Shown piece by piece: positions 23,343-32,393 of a stretch of 64,000 bases of DNA. The stretch covers positions 124,001 to 188,000 of the forward strand of contig NZ_CP013632.1 of NCBI RefSeq assembly GCF_001664485.1, read 5' to 3'. The notes below the pieces were generated by a model, which made no database searches, was not told where the DNA came from, and saw only the letters and a program-made list of their open reading frames with translations. The position numbers and the translations under genes are program-made. Origin of the DNA: Rhizobium sp. N324 (lineage in GTDB: Bacteria; Pseudomonadota; Alphaproteobacteria; Rhizobiales; Rhizobiaceae). Position 1 is the stretch's first letter. Every line of letters starts with the position of its first letter.

Positions 23343-26123
23343 CTAGCCGCTGTTTCGCAGCCCGGCGGCGATTCCATTGATGGTCAGGTGCAGCGCCTCC
23401 TCCGTATCCTGATCTCGTTCTCCGGCGCGGTGGCGGCGAAGAAGGTCGATCTGCATGTGGTTCAGTGGATCGAGGCATGGAAAGCGATGATGGATCGACT
23501 GCTTCAACGCCGGATTATTCTCCAGGAGCGAGGCCTGATCCGTTATGTCGAACAATGCGGCCGTCGTCGCTTCCCATTCGTCTTTTATGCGTGCGAAGAT
23601 TTTCTCGTGGGCGGATGCATCAGGGGCGAGGGCCACGTAGCCTGCCGCGATCGTCATGTTGGTTTTGGCCAGCACCATCTCCATGTTGGCGATCAGCGTC
23701 TGAAAGAAAGGCCAATCCCGACGCATCCTTTGAAGAGTTTGCAATCCGTCGGGGTGTCTGGCCAGCCACTGTCCGATGGCCGAGCCAAATCCAAACCAGC
23801 CCGGCAGCATGATGCGGCTTTGCGACCAGCCGAACACCCATGGGATCGCGCGAAGGTCTTCGATGCGGTGAGACGAACTGCGTGAGGCTGGGCGGCTGCC
23901 AATGTTCAGTTTTGCGATTTCGCCAATGATTGTGGCTTCCCAGAAGAACCGTTCAAATCCTTCGGTCTCGTAAACCAAAGAGCGATAGGCGGCAAAAGCG
24001 AGCTCGGACAGCTCTTCCATGGCGTCGAGATATTCGGGATCCGGCTCGTGTGCGTCGGAAGGCAGTAAAGACGCTTCCAGCGTCGCGGCGATCAGCAGTT
24101 CCAGATTTCGCCGGCCGAGTGCTTGATTGGAATATTTCGCTGCAATGACTTCGCCTTGTTCCGTCAGCCGGATCGATCCGGCAACCGCGCCGGGCGGCAG
24201 GGCGGTGATGGCCTCATAGCTCGGACCGCCGCCGCGGCCTACGGAGCCGCCGCGGCCGTGAAACAGGCTGAGGCGAATGCCCTCACGCTCGAAAAGCCGA
24301 ATGAAGGCCATCTCTGCCTTATAAAGTTCCCATCCCGACGTCAGATAACCGCCGTCCTTGTTGCTGTCGGAATAGCCGAGCATGATTTCCTGTTTGCCGC
24401 CGAGCGCCTTCAAGTATGTGCGATAAGCTTCTGTGGCCAAAACCGTCTGCATCACGTCATGCGAGTTTCGAAGATCCGAGATTGTCTCGAAAAGCGGTAT
24501 GATGTTGACTGACGCCGCTTCTGGCTCATCGGGCCGGAACATTCCCACCTCGCGGAATAGGATCATGACCTCGAGAAGGTCGGAAGGGCTTGCCGCCTTC
24601 GAGATGATGTAATTCGGGATGCTGGCGCTGCCATAATGCTTATGCGCCTCGGCGGCTTCACGCAGGACGGATAGCTCCGACATCGTCTCGGCCGAATAGG
24701 TCTTGAGCGGTGTAACCAGCAGCTGGGAGGAGCGGAGTTCCTCGGTGAGCAAGCGGATCCTGTCGCTCTCGGCGAGCGCTTCATAGCTTGTGCCGGGGCG
24801 CACGTTCTCGAAAAGCTCATGAATAACCCGCTGATGAACCTCGGAATTCTGTCTCAGATCGAGGCTGACAAGGTGAAAGCCGAAGACGTCTACGGCGCGT
24901 TGGAGGTTGCGCAGCTTCCCAGCGGCGATCTTTTCTGCGCCATTGGCTTTTAGCGATTTGCTGATCGTCGCCAGGTCTGCGGCGAATTCTGTAGGGTTCT
25001 GGTAGCGAGGGGCGGCGGCTACAGGTTCGCGAACCAGCTCCGTGCTGCCGAATTTACGGGCCGTGGCCGCCAGGCGAGCATAGATACCCGAGATCGCCAA
25101 GCGATATGGCTCGTGCCGGCGTTGCTCCGATCTATCGGGAGAGACGGTCGCGAGGCGCTGAAGGTCCCGCGAGACCTTCACATACCGATCATCCAAGGAA
25201 AGTTCGGCGCCAAGGCTGTGCAGCTCGCCGAGATAGAACGAGAAAACTCTCTCACTCTGCAGCCGGAGCGCCTCCCTCAGGGTCTCGCCGTTGACATAGG
25301 GATTGCCATCCCTGTCGCCGCCGATCCACGAACCCATGCGCAGGAATGGCGGCAGCGCGTCATGACCGAAGCTCCAGGGCGAGGCTCGAAGCTGATTTTC
25401 GAGAGCCCCATAAACTTCCGGGATGACGCGGAAAATGGTACTGTCGTAATAGGACAGGCCATTGAGGATTTCGTCCACGACCTGCAGCCGCCGCCCTCGC
25501 AGGCTGTTCGTTTGCCAAAGCGTCGTCGTCGCTCTTTCCAAATCCTCCCGATATCGATCCGCCTCCTGCGCCGTCAGGCCGGCATGGTCGAGCCGGCTCA
25601 AGCATCGTGCAAGCTCCTGCTCGATGTCGATAACGCTCTTTCGCCGAACCTCGGTGGGGTGCGCGGTAAAAACGGGCGAGACGATCGCTTCCGACAGCAG
25701 CTTACGGATATCCTCCACCTCTACGCCGGCGGCAGCGAGAACCGAAAGCGATCTGGCAATCGTTCCCGGCATGGCAGGTTCGCCATCGGCGATGCCGAAG
25801 CGCTGCACTCTGGCCTGATGAGCGTCTTCGGCGATGTTTACGAGCTGAGAGAACTGGCTGAACGCGCGGATCACGCGCTTCAGGGTGCGGGGAGGCATGT
25901 CTGCGCAGAAGGGGGCGAGTTCGCCGTTCAGGCGTGGGCTGGTCTTTCTGCGGCCGGTTACCGAGAGGGCGCGGACGCGTTCTACGGTCTCCCGGGTCTC
26001 CCTGCCGTCGCTGGCTTCAATGGCTTCGCACAAAAGGCGGCCGAGCAGTCGAACATCCTTCACCAGGGCCCTGGCCGTGAGGCGCCTTCCCGGCATGCCT
26101 GTTTTTCTCACTTGAAGATCCAC
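23343..26123 (-). CDS. ppc: Phosphoenolpyruvate carboxylase
   Basis: A 926-residue PEP carboxylase, which makes oxaloacetate from PEP and bicarbonate. Conserved motifs are present: VFTAHPTEVRRKSV, GSWIGGDRDGNPYV, LGYSDSNKDGGYL, FHGRGGSVGRGGGP and RLTEQGEVIAAKY. The C-terminus ends RNSG where RNTG is usual. The start is a GTG at 26121-26123 with AAGGA upstream, because longer frames read through the operator; this gives the normal family length. Regulation is unusual: a perfect copy of the LacI-type operator (26139-26150) lies 15 bp upstream, so this enzyme appears to belong to the catabolic regulon rather than to constant housekeeping. Whether another ppc exists elsewhere cannot be seen. Confidence 0.93.
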   Translation of the reverse strand: MDLQVRKTGMPGRRLTARALVKDVRLLGRLLCEAIEASDGRETRETVERVRALSVTGRRKTSPRLNGELAPFCADMPPRTLKRVIRAFSQFSQLVNIAEDAHQARVQRFGIADGEPAMPGTIARSLSVLAAAGVEVEDIRKLLSEAIVSPVFTAHPTEVRRKSVIDIEQELARCLSRLDHAGLTAQEADRYREDLERATTTLWQTNSLRGRRLQVVDEILNGLSYYDSTIFRVIPEVYGALENQLRASPWSFGHDALPPFLRMGSWIGGDRDGNPYVNGETLREALRLQSERVFSFYLGELHSLGAELSLDDRYVKVSRDLQRLATVSPDRSEQRRHEPYRLAISGIYARLAATARKFGSTELVREPVAAAPRYQNPTEFAADLATISKSLKANGAEKIAAGKLRNLQRAVDVFGFHLVSLDLRQNSEVHQRVIHELFENVRPGTSYEALAESDRIRLLTEELRSSQLLVTPLKTYSAETMSELSVLREAAEAHKHYGSASIPNYIISKAASPSDLLEVMILFREVGMFRPDEPEAASVNIIPLFETISDLRNSHDVMQTVLATEAYRTYLKALGGKQEIMLGYSDSNKDGGYLTSGWELYKAEMAFIRLFEREGIRLSLFHGRGGSVGRGGGPSYEAITALPPGAVAGSIRLTEQGEVIAAKYSNQALGRRNLELLIAATLEASLLPSDAHEPDPEYLDAMEELSELAFAAYRSLVYETEGFERFFWEATIIGEIAKLNIGSRPASRSSSHRIEDLRAIPWVFGWSQSRIMLPGWFGFGSAIGQWLARHPDGLQTLQRMRRDWPFFQTLIANMEMVLAKTNMTIAAGYVALAPDASAHEKIFARIKDEWEATTAALFDITDQASLLENNPALKQSIHHRFPCLDPLNHMQIDLLRRHRAGERDQDTEEALHLTINGIAAGLRNSG

Positions 26124-26138
26124 ATGTGCATTCCTTAT

Positions 26139-26150
26139 GCTAACGTTAGC
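26139..26150. promoter_or_regulatory. LacI-type operator GCTAACGTTAGC before ppc
   Basis: Perfect copy of the palindrome, extended to ATGCTAACGTTAGCAT (16 bp). It lies just upstream of the GTG start of ppc and presumably overlaps its promoter. Confidence 0.85.
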
Positions 26151-26227
26151 ATAAAACTGGCAGGATTTGGCCGAAGAGTCAAGAATGCTTGCAATCGAGC
26201 AGGAGCGAAGGGTCGAATAGCTCCGGA

Positions 26228-27142
26228 TTAGCCGGCAGCGCCTTGCTGGTAACGCGCGATCTCTTCCAAGAGCCATGCTCGGAATGCGACGACAGGGCGG
26301 AAGTCCTTCCTGCTGAGCGGCGCGACCGCATAATAGGCGCTGGGGCTTTTGACCTGATGCGGGAAGGCTTGAACGAGCTGGCCATTCGCAAGCTCGGAAT
26401 CGATGAGGAAAAGCGGCATCAAAGCGAGCCCCAGCCCGGCAATGCAGGCTTGGGCCACGCTGCTGAACTGTTCGAACCGCATCGCCTGCGACGGGGCCCC
26501 GCTGACCTGGAGGCTTTCGAAAAAATGGCTCCAGGCTCCAGGCCGCGATGCCATCTGCAGAAGCGGAAGGCGAAGTAGATCTTCAGCTTTCAGGACGGGA
26601 TGCGAGTTCAGAAAAGACGGGGAGGCGACCGGCGCCACCATCTCCTCCATGAGAAATGTGCTTTCCGCACCCGGCCAGTCGGGCTGGCCGATATGGATCG
26701 CCATATCGATGTCGTCGCGGTCGAAATCGAACACTCCTATGCGCGTCGCGAAGTTCAATGTGATCTCCGGATGTCTGGCGACAAACTGCGGAATGCGCGG
26801 CATCAGCCAGCGGGTGCCGAATGTTGGCAGGATCGCCAGATTGAGTTGATCGTTATGCTGTTTGGTCATGGCATGCAGTGACGCGGAACGGATTTCCGCC
26901 AGAGCGGCGGCAATTGCCCGCGCATAGTCGGTGCCGGCGTCGGTGAGGATGACACCACGGCTGGTGCGCTCGAAAAGCAAAACGCCCAGTTGTTCTTCCA
27001 GCGCGGCAATCTGCCGGCTGATGGCACCCTGCGTCAGCGAAAGCTCCTCGGCCGCCGCAGAGAAGGTGTTCAGCCGTGCGACGGAATCGAAAGCGGCGAG
27101 AGCGGAGGTCGAGGGAAGGAGCCGTCGCGAGAGGTTTGCCAT
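26228..27142 (-). CDS. LysR family regulator (GcvA-like), divergent from gcdH
   Basis: A 304-residue LysR-type regulator. The winged helix-turn-helix is at residues about 12-65 (TFSAAAEELSLTQGAISRQI, then LFERTSRGVILTDAG), followed by the effector domain beginning LNLAILPTFGTRWLMPRI, as in GcvA-like regulators. It is divergently transcribed from the glutaryl-CoA dehydrogenase gene with 116 bp between them, the usual layout for a LysR activator and its target. Activation of glutarate catabolism in response to glutarate or a CoA ester is inferred from this arrangement. Confidence 0.92.
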   Translation of the reverse strand: MANLSRRLLPSTSALAAFDSVARLNTFSAAAEELSLTQGAISRQIAALEEQLGVLLFERTSRGVILTDAGTDYARAIAAALAEIRSASLHAMTKQHNDQLNLAILPTFGTRWLMPRIPQFVARHPEITLNFATRIGVFDFDRDDIDMAIHIGQPDWPGAESTFLMEEMVAPVASPSFLNSHPVLKAEDLLRLPLLQMASRPGAWSHFFESLQVSGAPSQAMRFEQFSSVAQACIAGLGLALMPLFLIDSELANGQLVQAFPHQVKSPSAYYAVAPLSRKDFRPVVAFRAWLLEEIARYQQGAAG

Positions 27143-27258
27143 GGGCTATTACTACAGCTCATAGGCCGATGAGTAAACCTCGCTTTCTCGATGGTGGAAA
27201 ACCGGCTTTTATTTCATCAAATTGAACTGCCAAAAACCTCAACGGGAGGATAACGATC

Positions 27259-28434
27259 TTGGCCTTTTCTTGGAATGACCCTTTTCTGCTCGATGACCAG
27301 TTGACCGAAGATGAACGGATGATCCGCGAGTCCGCTGCGGCTTTCGCACAATCCGAACTTTTGCCGCGCGTCCACGACGCCTATCTCGAGGAAACGACCG
27401 ATCCGGCGCTGTTCAGGTTGATGGGGCAGACCGGCCTTCTCGGTGTGACGCTGCCGGAAGAGTACGGGGCCGCGAACGCATCCTACGTCGCTTACGGCCT
27501 TGTGGCTCGCGAGGTCGAACGCATCGACTCCGGATATCGCTCGATGATGAGCGTGCAATCCTCACTGGTCATCTACCCGATCTTCGCCTACGGCTCTGAC
27601 GAGCAGAAGAAGAAGTATCTGCCGAGCCTCGTTTCGGGTGAACTGATCGGCTGTTTCGGCCTGACCGAGCCCGATGCCGGCTCCGATCCCGGCGGTATGA
27701 AAACCCGCGCCGAGAAAATTGAAGGCGGCTACCGACTCCGCGGCTCGAAGATGTGGATCTCGAACTCGCCGATTGCCGATGTTTTCGTCGTCTGGGCAAA
27801 ATCCGAGGCCCACAACAATGAAATACGCGGCTTCGTTCTCGAAAAGGGCATGAAGGGACTTTCGGCTCCGAAGATCGGCGGCAAGCTTTCGCTGCGTGCC
27901 TCGATCACAGGCGAAATCGTGATGGACAGTGTCGAGGTTACCGAGGATGCGCTCCTGCCCGGCGTTTCCGGTCTCAAGGGGCCGTTCGGCTGTCTCAACC
28001 GCGCCCGTTACGGCATCTCCTGGGGCGTCATGGGAGCGGCCGAGGACTGCTGGTTCCGCGCTCGTCAATATGGCCTGGACCGCAAGCAGTTCGGCAAACC
28101 GCTTGCAGGGATGCAGCTCTATCAAAAGAAGCTCGCCGATATGATGACCGAGATCACGCTCGGACTGCAGGGTTCGCTTCGGGTTGGCCGCCTGATGGAT
28201 GAGCACAAGATGGCCCCGGAAATGGTCTCGCTCGTCAAGCGCAACAATTGCGGGAAGGCGCTGGATATCGCGCGGCAGGCCCGGGATATGCATGGCGGCA
28301 ACGGCATCCAGATCGAATACCATGTCATGCGCCACGCGCAGAATCTGGAAACGGTCAACACATATGAAGGCACCCATGACGTCCACGCCCTGATCCTTGG
28401 GCGGGCCCAGACGAGCCTCCAGGCGTTCTTCTAA
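27259..28434 (+). CDS. gcdH: Glutaryl-CoA dehydrogenase
   Basis: A 391-residue acyl-CoA dehydrogenase that oxidatively decarboxylates glutaryl-CoA to crotonyl-CoA and passes electrons to ETF. Family features are visible: the FAD-binding [18 protein letters not shown] and the C-terminal [16 protein letters not shown] with the catalytic glutamate characteristic of this subgroup. The start is a TTG at 27259 with GGGAGG eleven bases upstream; no better ATG exists. It heads a cluster containing its electron acceptors (etfAB, ETF-QO), a CoA-transferase and the enzyme for a later step. Confidence 0.94.
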   Translation: MAFSWNDPFLLDDQLTEDERMIRESAAAFAQSELLPRVHDAYLEETTDPALFRLMGQTGLLGVTLPEEYGAANASYVAYGLVAREVERIDSGYRSMMSVQSSLVIYPIFAYGSDEQKKKYLPSLVSGELIGCFGLTEPDAGSDPGGMKTRAEKIEGGYRLRGSKMWISNSPIADVFVVWAKSEAHNNEIRGFVLEKGMKGLSAPKIGGKLSLRASITGEIVMDSVEVTEDALLPGVSGLKGPFGCLNRARYGISWGVMGAAEDCWFRARQYGLDRKQFGKPLAGMQLYQKKLADMMTEITLGLQGSLRVGRLMDEHKMAPEMVSLVKRNNCGKALDIARQARDMHGGNGIQIEYHVMRHAQNLETVNTYEGTHDVHALILGRAQTSLQAFF

Positions 28435-28493
28435 TTCCCCATAAACTGTTTGGCAGAGATCGTCCTTCAATCTCCGGATCAACGAGAGGCAGC

Positions 28494-29381
28494 ATGCCTA
28501 TAGCGAATAAGATATCTACCGTCGCCGTCATCGGCGCCGGCCAGATGGGGACTGGCATCGCGGAAGTCGTGGCGAAACACGGGTACGAGGCAATGGTCTA
28601 CGACCTCGATGGCAATCGAGTGCGAGCGAGCATCGAAGCAAGTGCCGGATATTTCGAACGGCAGGTCGAATCCGGCAAAATGCCGGGCGAGGCGGCTGCG
28701 CAAGCGATCTCCCGAATAAAGGGAGCGTTCTCGCTCTCGGATCTGGCGAGCGCCGATTTGGTCGTCGAAGCGGTCAGTGAGAATGAAGACGTCAAGAGAA
28801 AGGTCTTCACGGGCGTCTGCCCCGCCCTGAAGCCCGAGGCGATCGTGGCGACGAACACATCGTCGCTCTCCATAACGCGGCTCGCCGCGTCGACCGACAG
28901 GCCCCATCGTTTCATAGGGATACACTTCATGAATCCGGTACCGGTTATGAAGCTGGTCGAGCTAGTTCGCGGCATCGGTACGGATCAGGAGACGTTTGCT
29001 ATTGCGAGGGATTTCGCCGAATCCATCGGCAAAACCGTCACCGTCTCCGAGGATTTTCCGGCTTTCATCGTAAACCGCGTCCTCATCCCCATGATCAACG
29101 AAGCGATCTACACGCTCTATGAGGGTGTCGGAAACGTGGAAGCCATAGACACCGGCATGAAGCTCGGCGCCAATCATCCGATGGGGCCGCTCGAACTGGC
29201 CGATTTCATCGGTTTGGACACATGCCTTTCCATCATGCAGGTCCTTCACGAAGGACTGGCTGATAGCAAATACCGCCCATGCCCGCTGCTGGTCAAGTAT
29301 GTCGAGGCCGGCTGGCTCGGCCGCAAGGCGCAACGCGGGTTCTACGACTACAGCTACGTTCCGGCGCGGCCAACCCGCTGA
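28494..29381 (+). CDS. 3-hydroxybutyryl-CoA dehydrogenase
   Basis: A 295-residue NAD-dependent 3-hydroxyacyl-CoA dehydrogenase. The N-terminal VAVIGAGQMGTGIAEVVAKHGYE is the NAD-binding fold (quoted in part), and GIHFMNPVPVMKLVELV holds the catalytic histidine. The C-terminal domain has NHPMGPLELADFIGLD. It converts 3-hydroxybutyryl-CoA to acetoacetyl-CoA, the step after hydration of crotonyl-CoA from gcdH. No crotonase gene is seen in the window, so that step must come from elsewhere. Only 60 bp separate it from gcdH. Confidence 0.93.
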   Translation: MPIANKISTVAVIGAGQMGTGIAEVVAKHGYEAMVYDLDGNRVRASIEASAGYFERQVESGKMPGEAAAQAISRIKGAFSLSDLASADLVVEAVSENEDVKRKVFTGVCPALKPEAIVATNTSSLSITRLAASTDRPHRFIGIHFMNPVPVMKLVELVRGIGTDQETFAIARDFAESIGKTVTVSEDFPAFIVNRVLIPMINEAIYTLYEGVGNVEAIDTGMKLGANHPMGPLELADFIGLDTCLSIMQVLHEGLADSKYRPCPLLVKYVEAGWLGRKAQRGFYDYSYVPARPTR

Positions 29382-29421
29382 TCCCATCGCATTTCAACCT
29401 CGAGATTGTCAGGCATCGATC

Positions 29422-31086
29422 ATGAGCGAAGAACACGTAGGCGAGGGTCGAGAGAGCATGGAATTCGACGTGGTGATCGTCGGCGGTGGTCCGGCCGGTC
29501 TTTCTGCGGCGATCCGGCTGAAGCAGGTCAATCCGGAATTGTCGGTCGTGGTCCTGGAGAAGGGCGCCGAGGTCGGCGCCCATATTCTCTCCGGCGCCGT
29601 GGTCGATCCGATCGGCATCGACCGGCTGCTGCCCGGCTGGCGCGACGAGGCCGATCATCCGTTCAAGACGGAAGTCACATCAGACCACTTCCTGCTGCTC
29701 GGCCCGGCCGGCTCGATCCGCCTGCCGAATGCGCTGATGCCGCCCTTGATGAACAATCACGGCAACTACATCGTCTCGCTCGGCAACGTCTGTCGCTGGC
29801 TGGCGGGCAAGGCCGAAGAGCTCGGCGTCGAGATCTATCCGGGCTTTGCCGCCGCCGAAGTGCTCTACGACGACAAGGGCGCGGTCATCGGTGTCGCCAC
29901 CGGCGACATGGGCATCGAGAAGAACGGCGAGCCCGGCCCGAACTATACCCGCGGCATGGAGCTGCGCGGCAAGTACACGCTGATCGGCGAAGGCGTGCGC
30001 GGTTCGCTTGCCAAGCAGCTGATCGCCAAGTTCGATCTGCAGAAGGATCGTGAGCCGCAGAAGTTCGGCATCGGCATCAAGGAACTCTGGCAGGTCAAGC
30101 CGGAGAACCACAAGCAGGGCCTGGTGCAGCACTCCTTTGGCTGGCCACTGGGGATGAAGACCGGCGGCGGTTCGTTCCTCTATCACCTCGAAGACAATCT
30201 GGTGGCGGTCGGCTTCGTCGTTCATCTCAATTACAAGAACCCTTACCTTTATCCCTTCGAGGAATTCCAGCGCTTTAAGACCCATCCGGCGATCCGCGGA
30301 ACCTTCGAGGGCGGCAAGCGGCTCTCCTATGGGGCGCGTGCCATCACCGAGGGCGGTTATCAGTCGGTGCCGAAGCTGTCTTTCCCCGGCGGAGCGCTGA
30401 TCGGCTGTTCGGCCGGTCTCGTCAACGTTCCCCGCATCAAGGGCAGCCACAATGCGGTGCTGTCGGGCATGCTCGCGGCCGAGAAGCTGGCCGCTGCCAT
30501 CGAAGCTGGCCGCAGCCATGACGAGGTGGCCGAGATCGAGAACGACTGGCGCAAGGGCGACATCGGCAAGGATCTCAAGCGGGTGCGCAACGTCAAGCCG
30601 CTGTGGTCGAAGTTCGGCACGGCACTCGGTGTGGCGCTCGGAGGCCTCGACATGTGGACGAACACGCTGTTCGGCTTTTCTTTCTTCGGCACGCTTGGCC
30701 ACGGCAAGACCGATGCGCAAAGCCTGGAACCGGCCGCGCAGCACAAGCCGATCGCCTATCCGAAGCCGGACGGCGTTTTGACCTTCGACCGCCTGTCCTC
30801 GGTGTTCCTGTCGAACACCAATCACGAGGAGGATCAGCCGGTGCATCTGCAGGTCAAGGACATGGGCCTGCAGAAGCGTTCGGAACACGACATCTATGCC
30901 GGCCCGTCGACGCGCTACTGTCCGGCCGGGGTCTACGAATGGGTGGAGAAGGACGGGCAGGACACCTTCGTCATCAACGCCCAGAACTGCGTGCACTGCA
31001 AGACCTGCGACATCAAGGACCCCAACCAGAACATCAACTGGGTGCCGCCACAGGGCGGCGAGGGGCCGGTCTATCCGAACATGTAG
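29422..31086 (+). CDS. Electron transfer flavoprotein-ubiquinone oxidoreductase
   Basis: A 554-residue membrane-associated flavoprotein that transfers electrons from ETF to ubiquinone. It has the FAD-binding VVIVGGGPAGLSAAIRLKQ near the N-terminus and GALIGCSAGLVNVPRIKGSHNA in the middle. The C-terminal [4Fe-4S] cluster site comprises RYCPAGVYEW and CVHCKTCDIKDPNQNINWV. I chose ATG 29422 because it gives the usual ETF-QO start; a longer frame overlaps the previous gene. Codon use here and in etfAB is more regular (strong G/C third positions) than in the flanking genes, as expected of well-expressed core genes. Confidence 0.95.
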   Translation: MSEEHVGEGRESMEFDVVIVGGGPAGLSAAIRLKQVNPELSVVVLEKGAEVGAHILSGAVVDPIGIDRLLPGWRDEADHPFKTEVTSDHFLLLGPAGSIRLPNALMPPLMNNHGNYIVSLGNVCRWLAGKAEELGVEIYPGFAAAEVLYDDKGAVIGVATGDMGIEKNGEPGPNYTRGMELRGKYTLIGEGVRGSLAKQLIAKFDLQKDREPQKFGIGIKELWQVKPENHKQGLVQHSFGWPLGMKTGGGSFLYHLEDNLVAVGFVVHLNYKNPYLYPFEEFQRFKTHPAIRGTFEGGKRLSYGARAITEGGYQSVPKLSFPGGALIGCSAGLVNVPRIKGSHNAVLSGMLAAEKLAAAIEAGRSHDEVAEIENDWRKGDIGKDLKRVRNVKPLWSKFGTALGVALGGLDMWTNTLFGFSFFGTLGHGKTDAQSLEPAAQHKPIAYPKPDGVLTFDRLSSVFLSNTNHEEDQPVHLQVKDMGLQKRSEHDIYAGPSTRYCPAGVYEWVEKDGQDTFVINAQNCVHCKTCDIKDPNQNINWVPPQGGEGPVYPNM

Positions 31087-31133
31087 GGCAGGATGTTGGT
31101 CTGCGGGCTTGGGAATGATGAAAGGAGTTACCG

Positions 31134-32279
31134 ATGCAATTTCCGCTTGAAGGCGTTCGAATCGTCGAACTGGCGCGTATCCTGGCCGGTCCATGGGCTG
31201 GACAGACACTTGCCGACCTGGGAGCAACCGTCATCAAGGTGGAAAGTCCGGAGGGCGACGATACGCGCCGCTGGGGACCTCCCTTCATCAGCGATGGCGA
31301 TGATGTCGCTGCAGCCTACTTCCATAGCTGCAATCGCGGAAAACTGAGCATAACGGCGGATTTCAACTCGGCGGAAGACGTCGACAGACTTCGTGCACTG
31401 ATCGCAAACGCGGACGTCGTGATCGAGAACTTCAAGGTCGACGGGCTGAAGAAGTTCGGTCTCGATTACGAGAGTCTGAAGGCGATCAATCCGAGGCTGA
31501 TCTACTGCTCTATTACCGGCTTCGGCCAAACCGGCCCATATGCCGGGCGTGCAGGTTATGATTTTATCGTCCAGGGCATGGCCGGCATCATGGATTTGAC
31601 TGGTGAGCCGGGCCGGGAACCGCAGAAAATTGGCGTGGCATTTGGCGATATCTTCACCGGCCTCTATTCGGTCATCGCAATCCAGGCCGCCCTGATCCTC
31701 CGGAACAGCACAGGTAAGGGACAGCATATCGATATGTCCCTCTTCGATAGCACGGTCGCTGTGCTGGCCAATCAGGCGATGAATTTCCTGGCCTCCGGAA
31801 AGGCGCCGACGCGGCTCGGCAATGCGCATCCGAACATCGCGCCATATCAGGTATTCCCGGTGTCAGACGGCAATATCATTATCGCCTGCGGAAACGACAG
31901 CCAGTTCGCACGCGTCTGCGATGTCCTGCGGCTGTCGTCTGTGGCCGCCGACGCCCGTTTCAAGACGAACGCGGACAGGGTTCGTCATCGAGAGGAACTC
32001 ACGTCGGTGATGGAGGCGCGGACGAAGCTGTTCAAACGGACGGATTTGCTAGCCGACCTGGCGCGCGTGGGGGTTCCGGCCGGACCGATAAACACTGTGG
32101 AAGACGTTTTCGCGGATCCGCAAGTCGCGCATCGAGGAATGTCGATCATAAATGACGGGATTGCAGGCATCCGGACACCAATCATCTTCTCTGGAACTGC
32201 GCTTACCTCCAACAGGAGATCGCCCAAGTTGGGTGAGCACAATGGCGCGGTTCCCTTTGATTGGTCATCGAAGACCTAG
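31134..32279 (+). CDS. CaiB/BaiF family CoA-transferase (probable glutarate CoA-transferase)
   Basis: A 381-residue class III CoA-transferase. The N-terminus LEGVRIVELARILAGPWAGQ and the catalytic aspartate region GRAGYDFIVQGMAGIMDLTG are typical. Class III enzymes move CoA from a donor such as succinyl-CoA to a carboxylic acid. Within a gcdH cluster the natural acceptor is glutarate, as for the eukaryotic SUGCT enzyme; this is inference from context. AAGGAG lies six bases before ATG 31134. It is placed between the ETF-QO and etfB genes. Confidence 0.88.
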   Translation: MQFPLEGVRIVELARILAGPWAGQTLADLGATVIKVESPEGDDTRRWGPPFISDGDDVAAAYFHSCNRGKLSITADFNSAEDVDRLRALIANADVVIENFKVDGLKKFGLDYESLKAINPRLIYCSITGFGQTGPYAGRAGYDFIVQGMAGIMDLTGEPGREPQKIGVAFGDIFTGLYSVIAIQAALILRNSTGKGQHIDMSLFDSTVAVLANQAMNFLASGKAPTRLGNAHPNIAPYQVFPVSDGNIIIACGNDSQFARVCDVLRLSSVAADARFKTNADRVRHREELTSVMEARTKLFKRTDLLADLARVGVPAGPINTVEDVFADPQVAHRGMSIINDGIAGIRTPIIFSGTALTSNRRSPKLGEHNGAVPFDWSSKT

Positions 32280-32393
32280 CTCGGCGAATGCGTGTTGAAT
32301 ATCGACGTGAGATGCCTGCGCCATAAGCCCGCCGCGGCGCAGTGGGCAGCTTTGTCGGCACAGCTAACACATTGGCAAAGATGGAGATAGGCC

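Noticed and set aside
8642..26150. Complete serine cycle
   Set aside because: Serine-glyoxylate aminotransferase, malyl-CoA lyase, malate thiokinase and serine hydroxymethyltransferase are not in the window, so only a partial resemblance can be claimed.
29680..31227. 515-codon minus-strand open frame
   Set aside because: Antisense to the ETF-quinone oxidoreductase gene, whose motifs are unambiguous.
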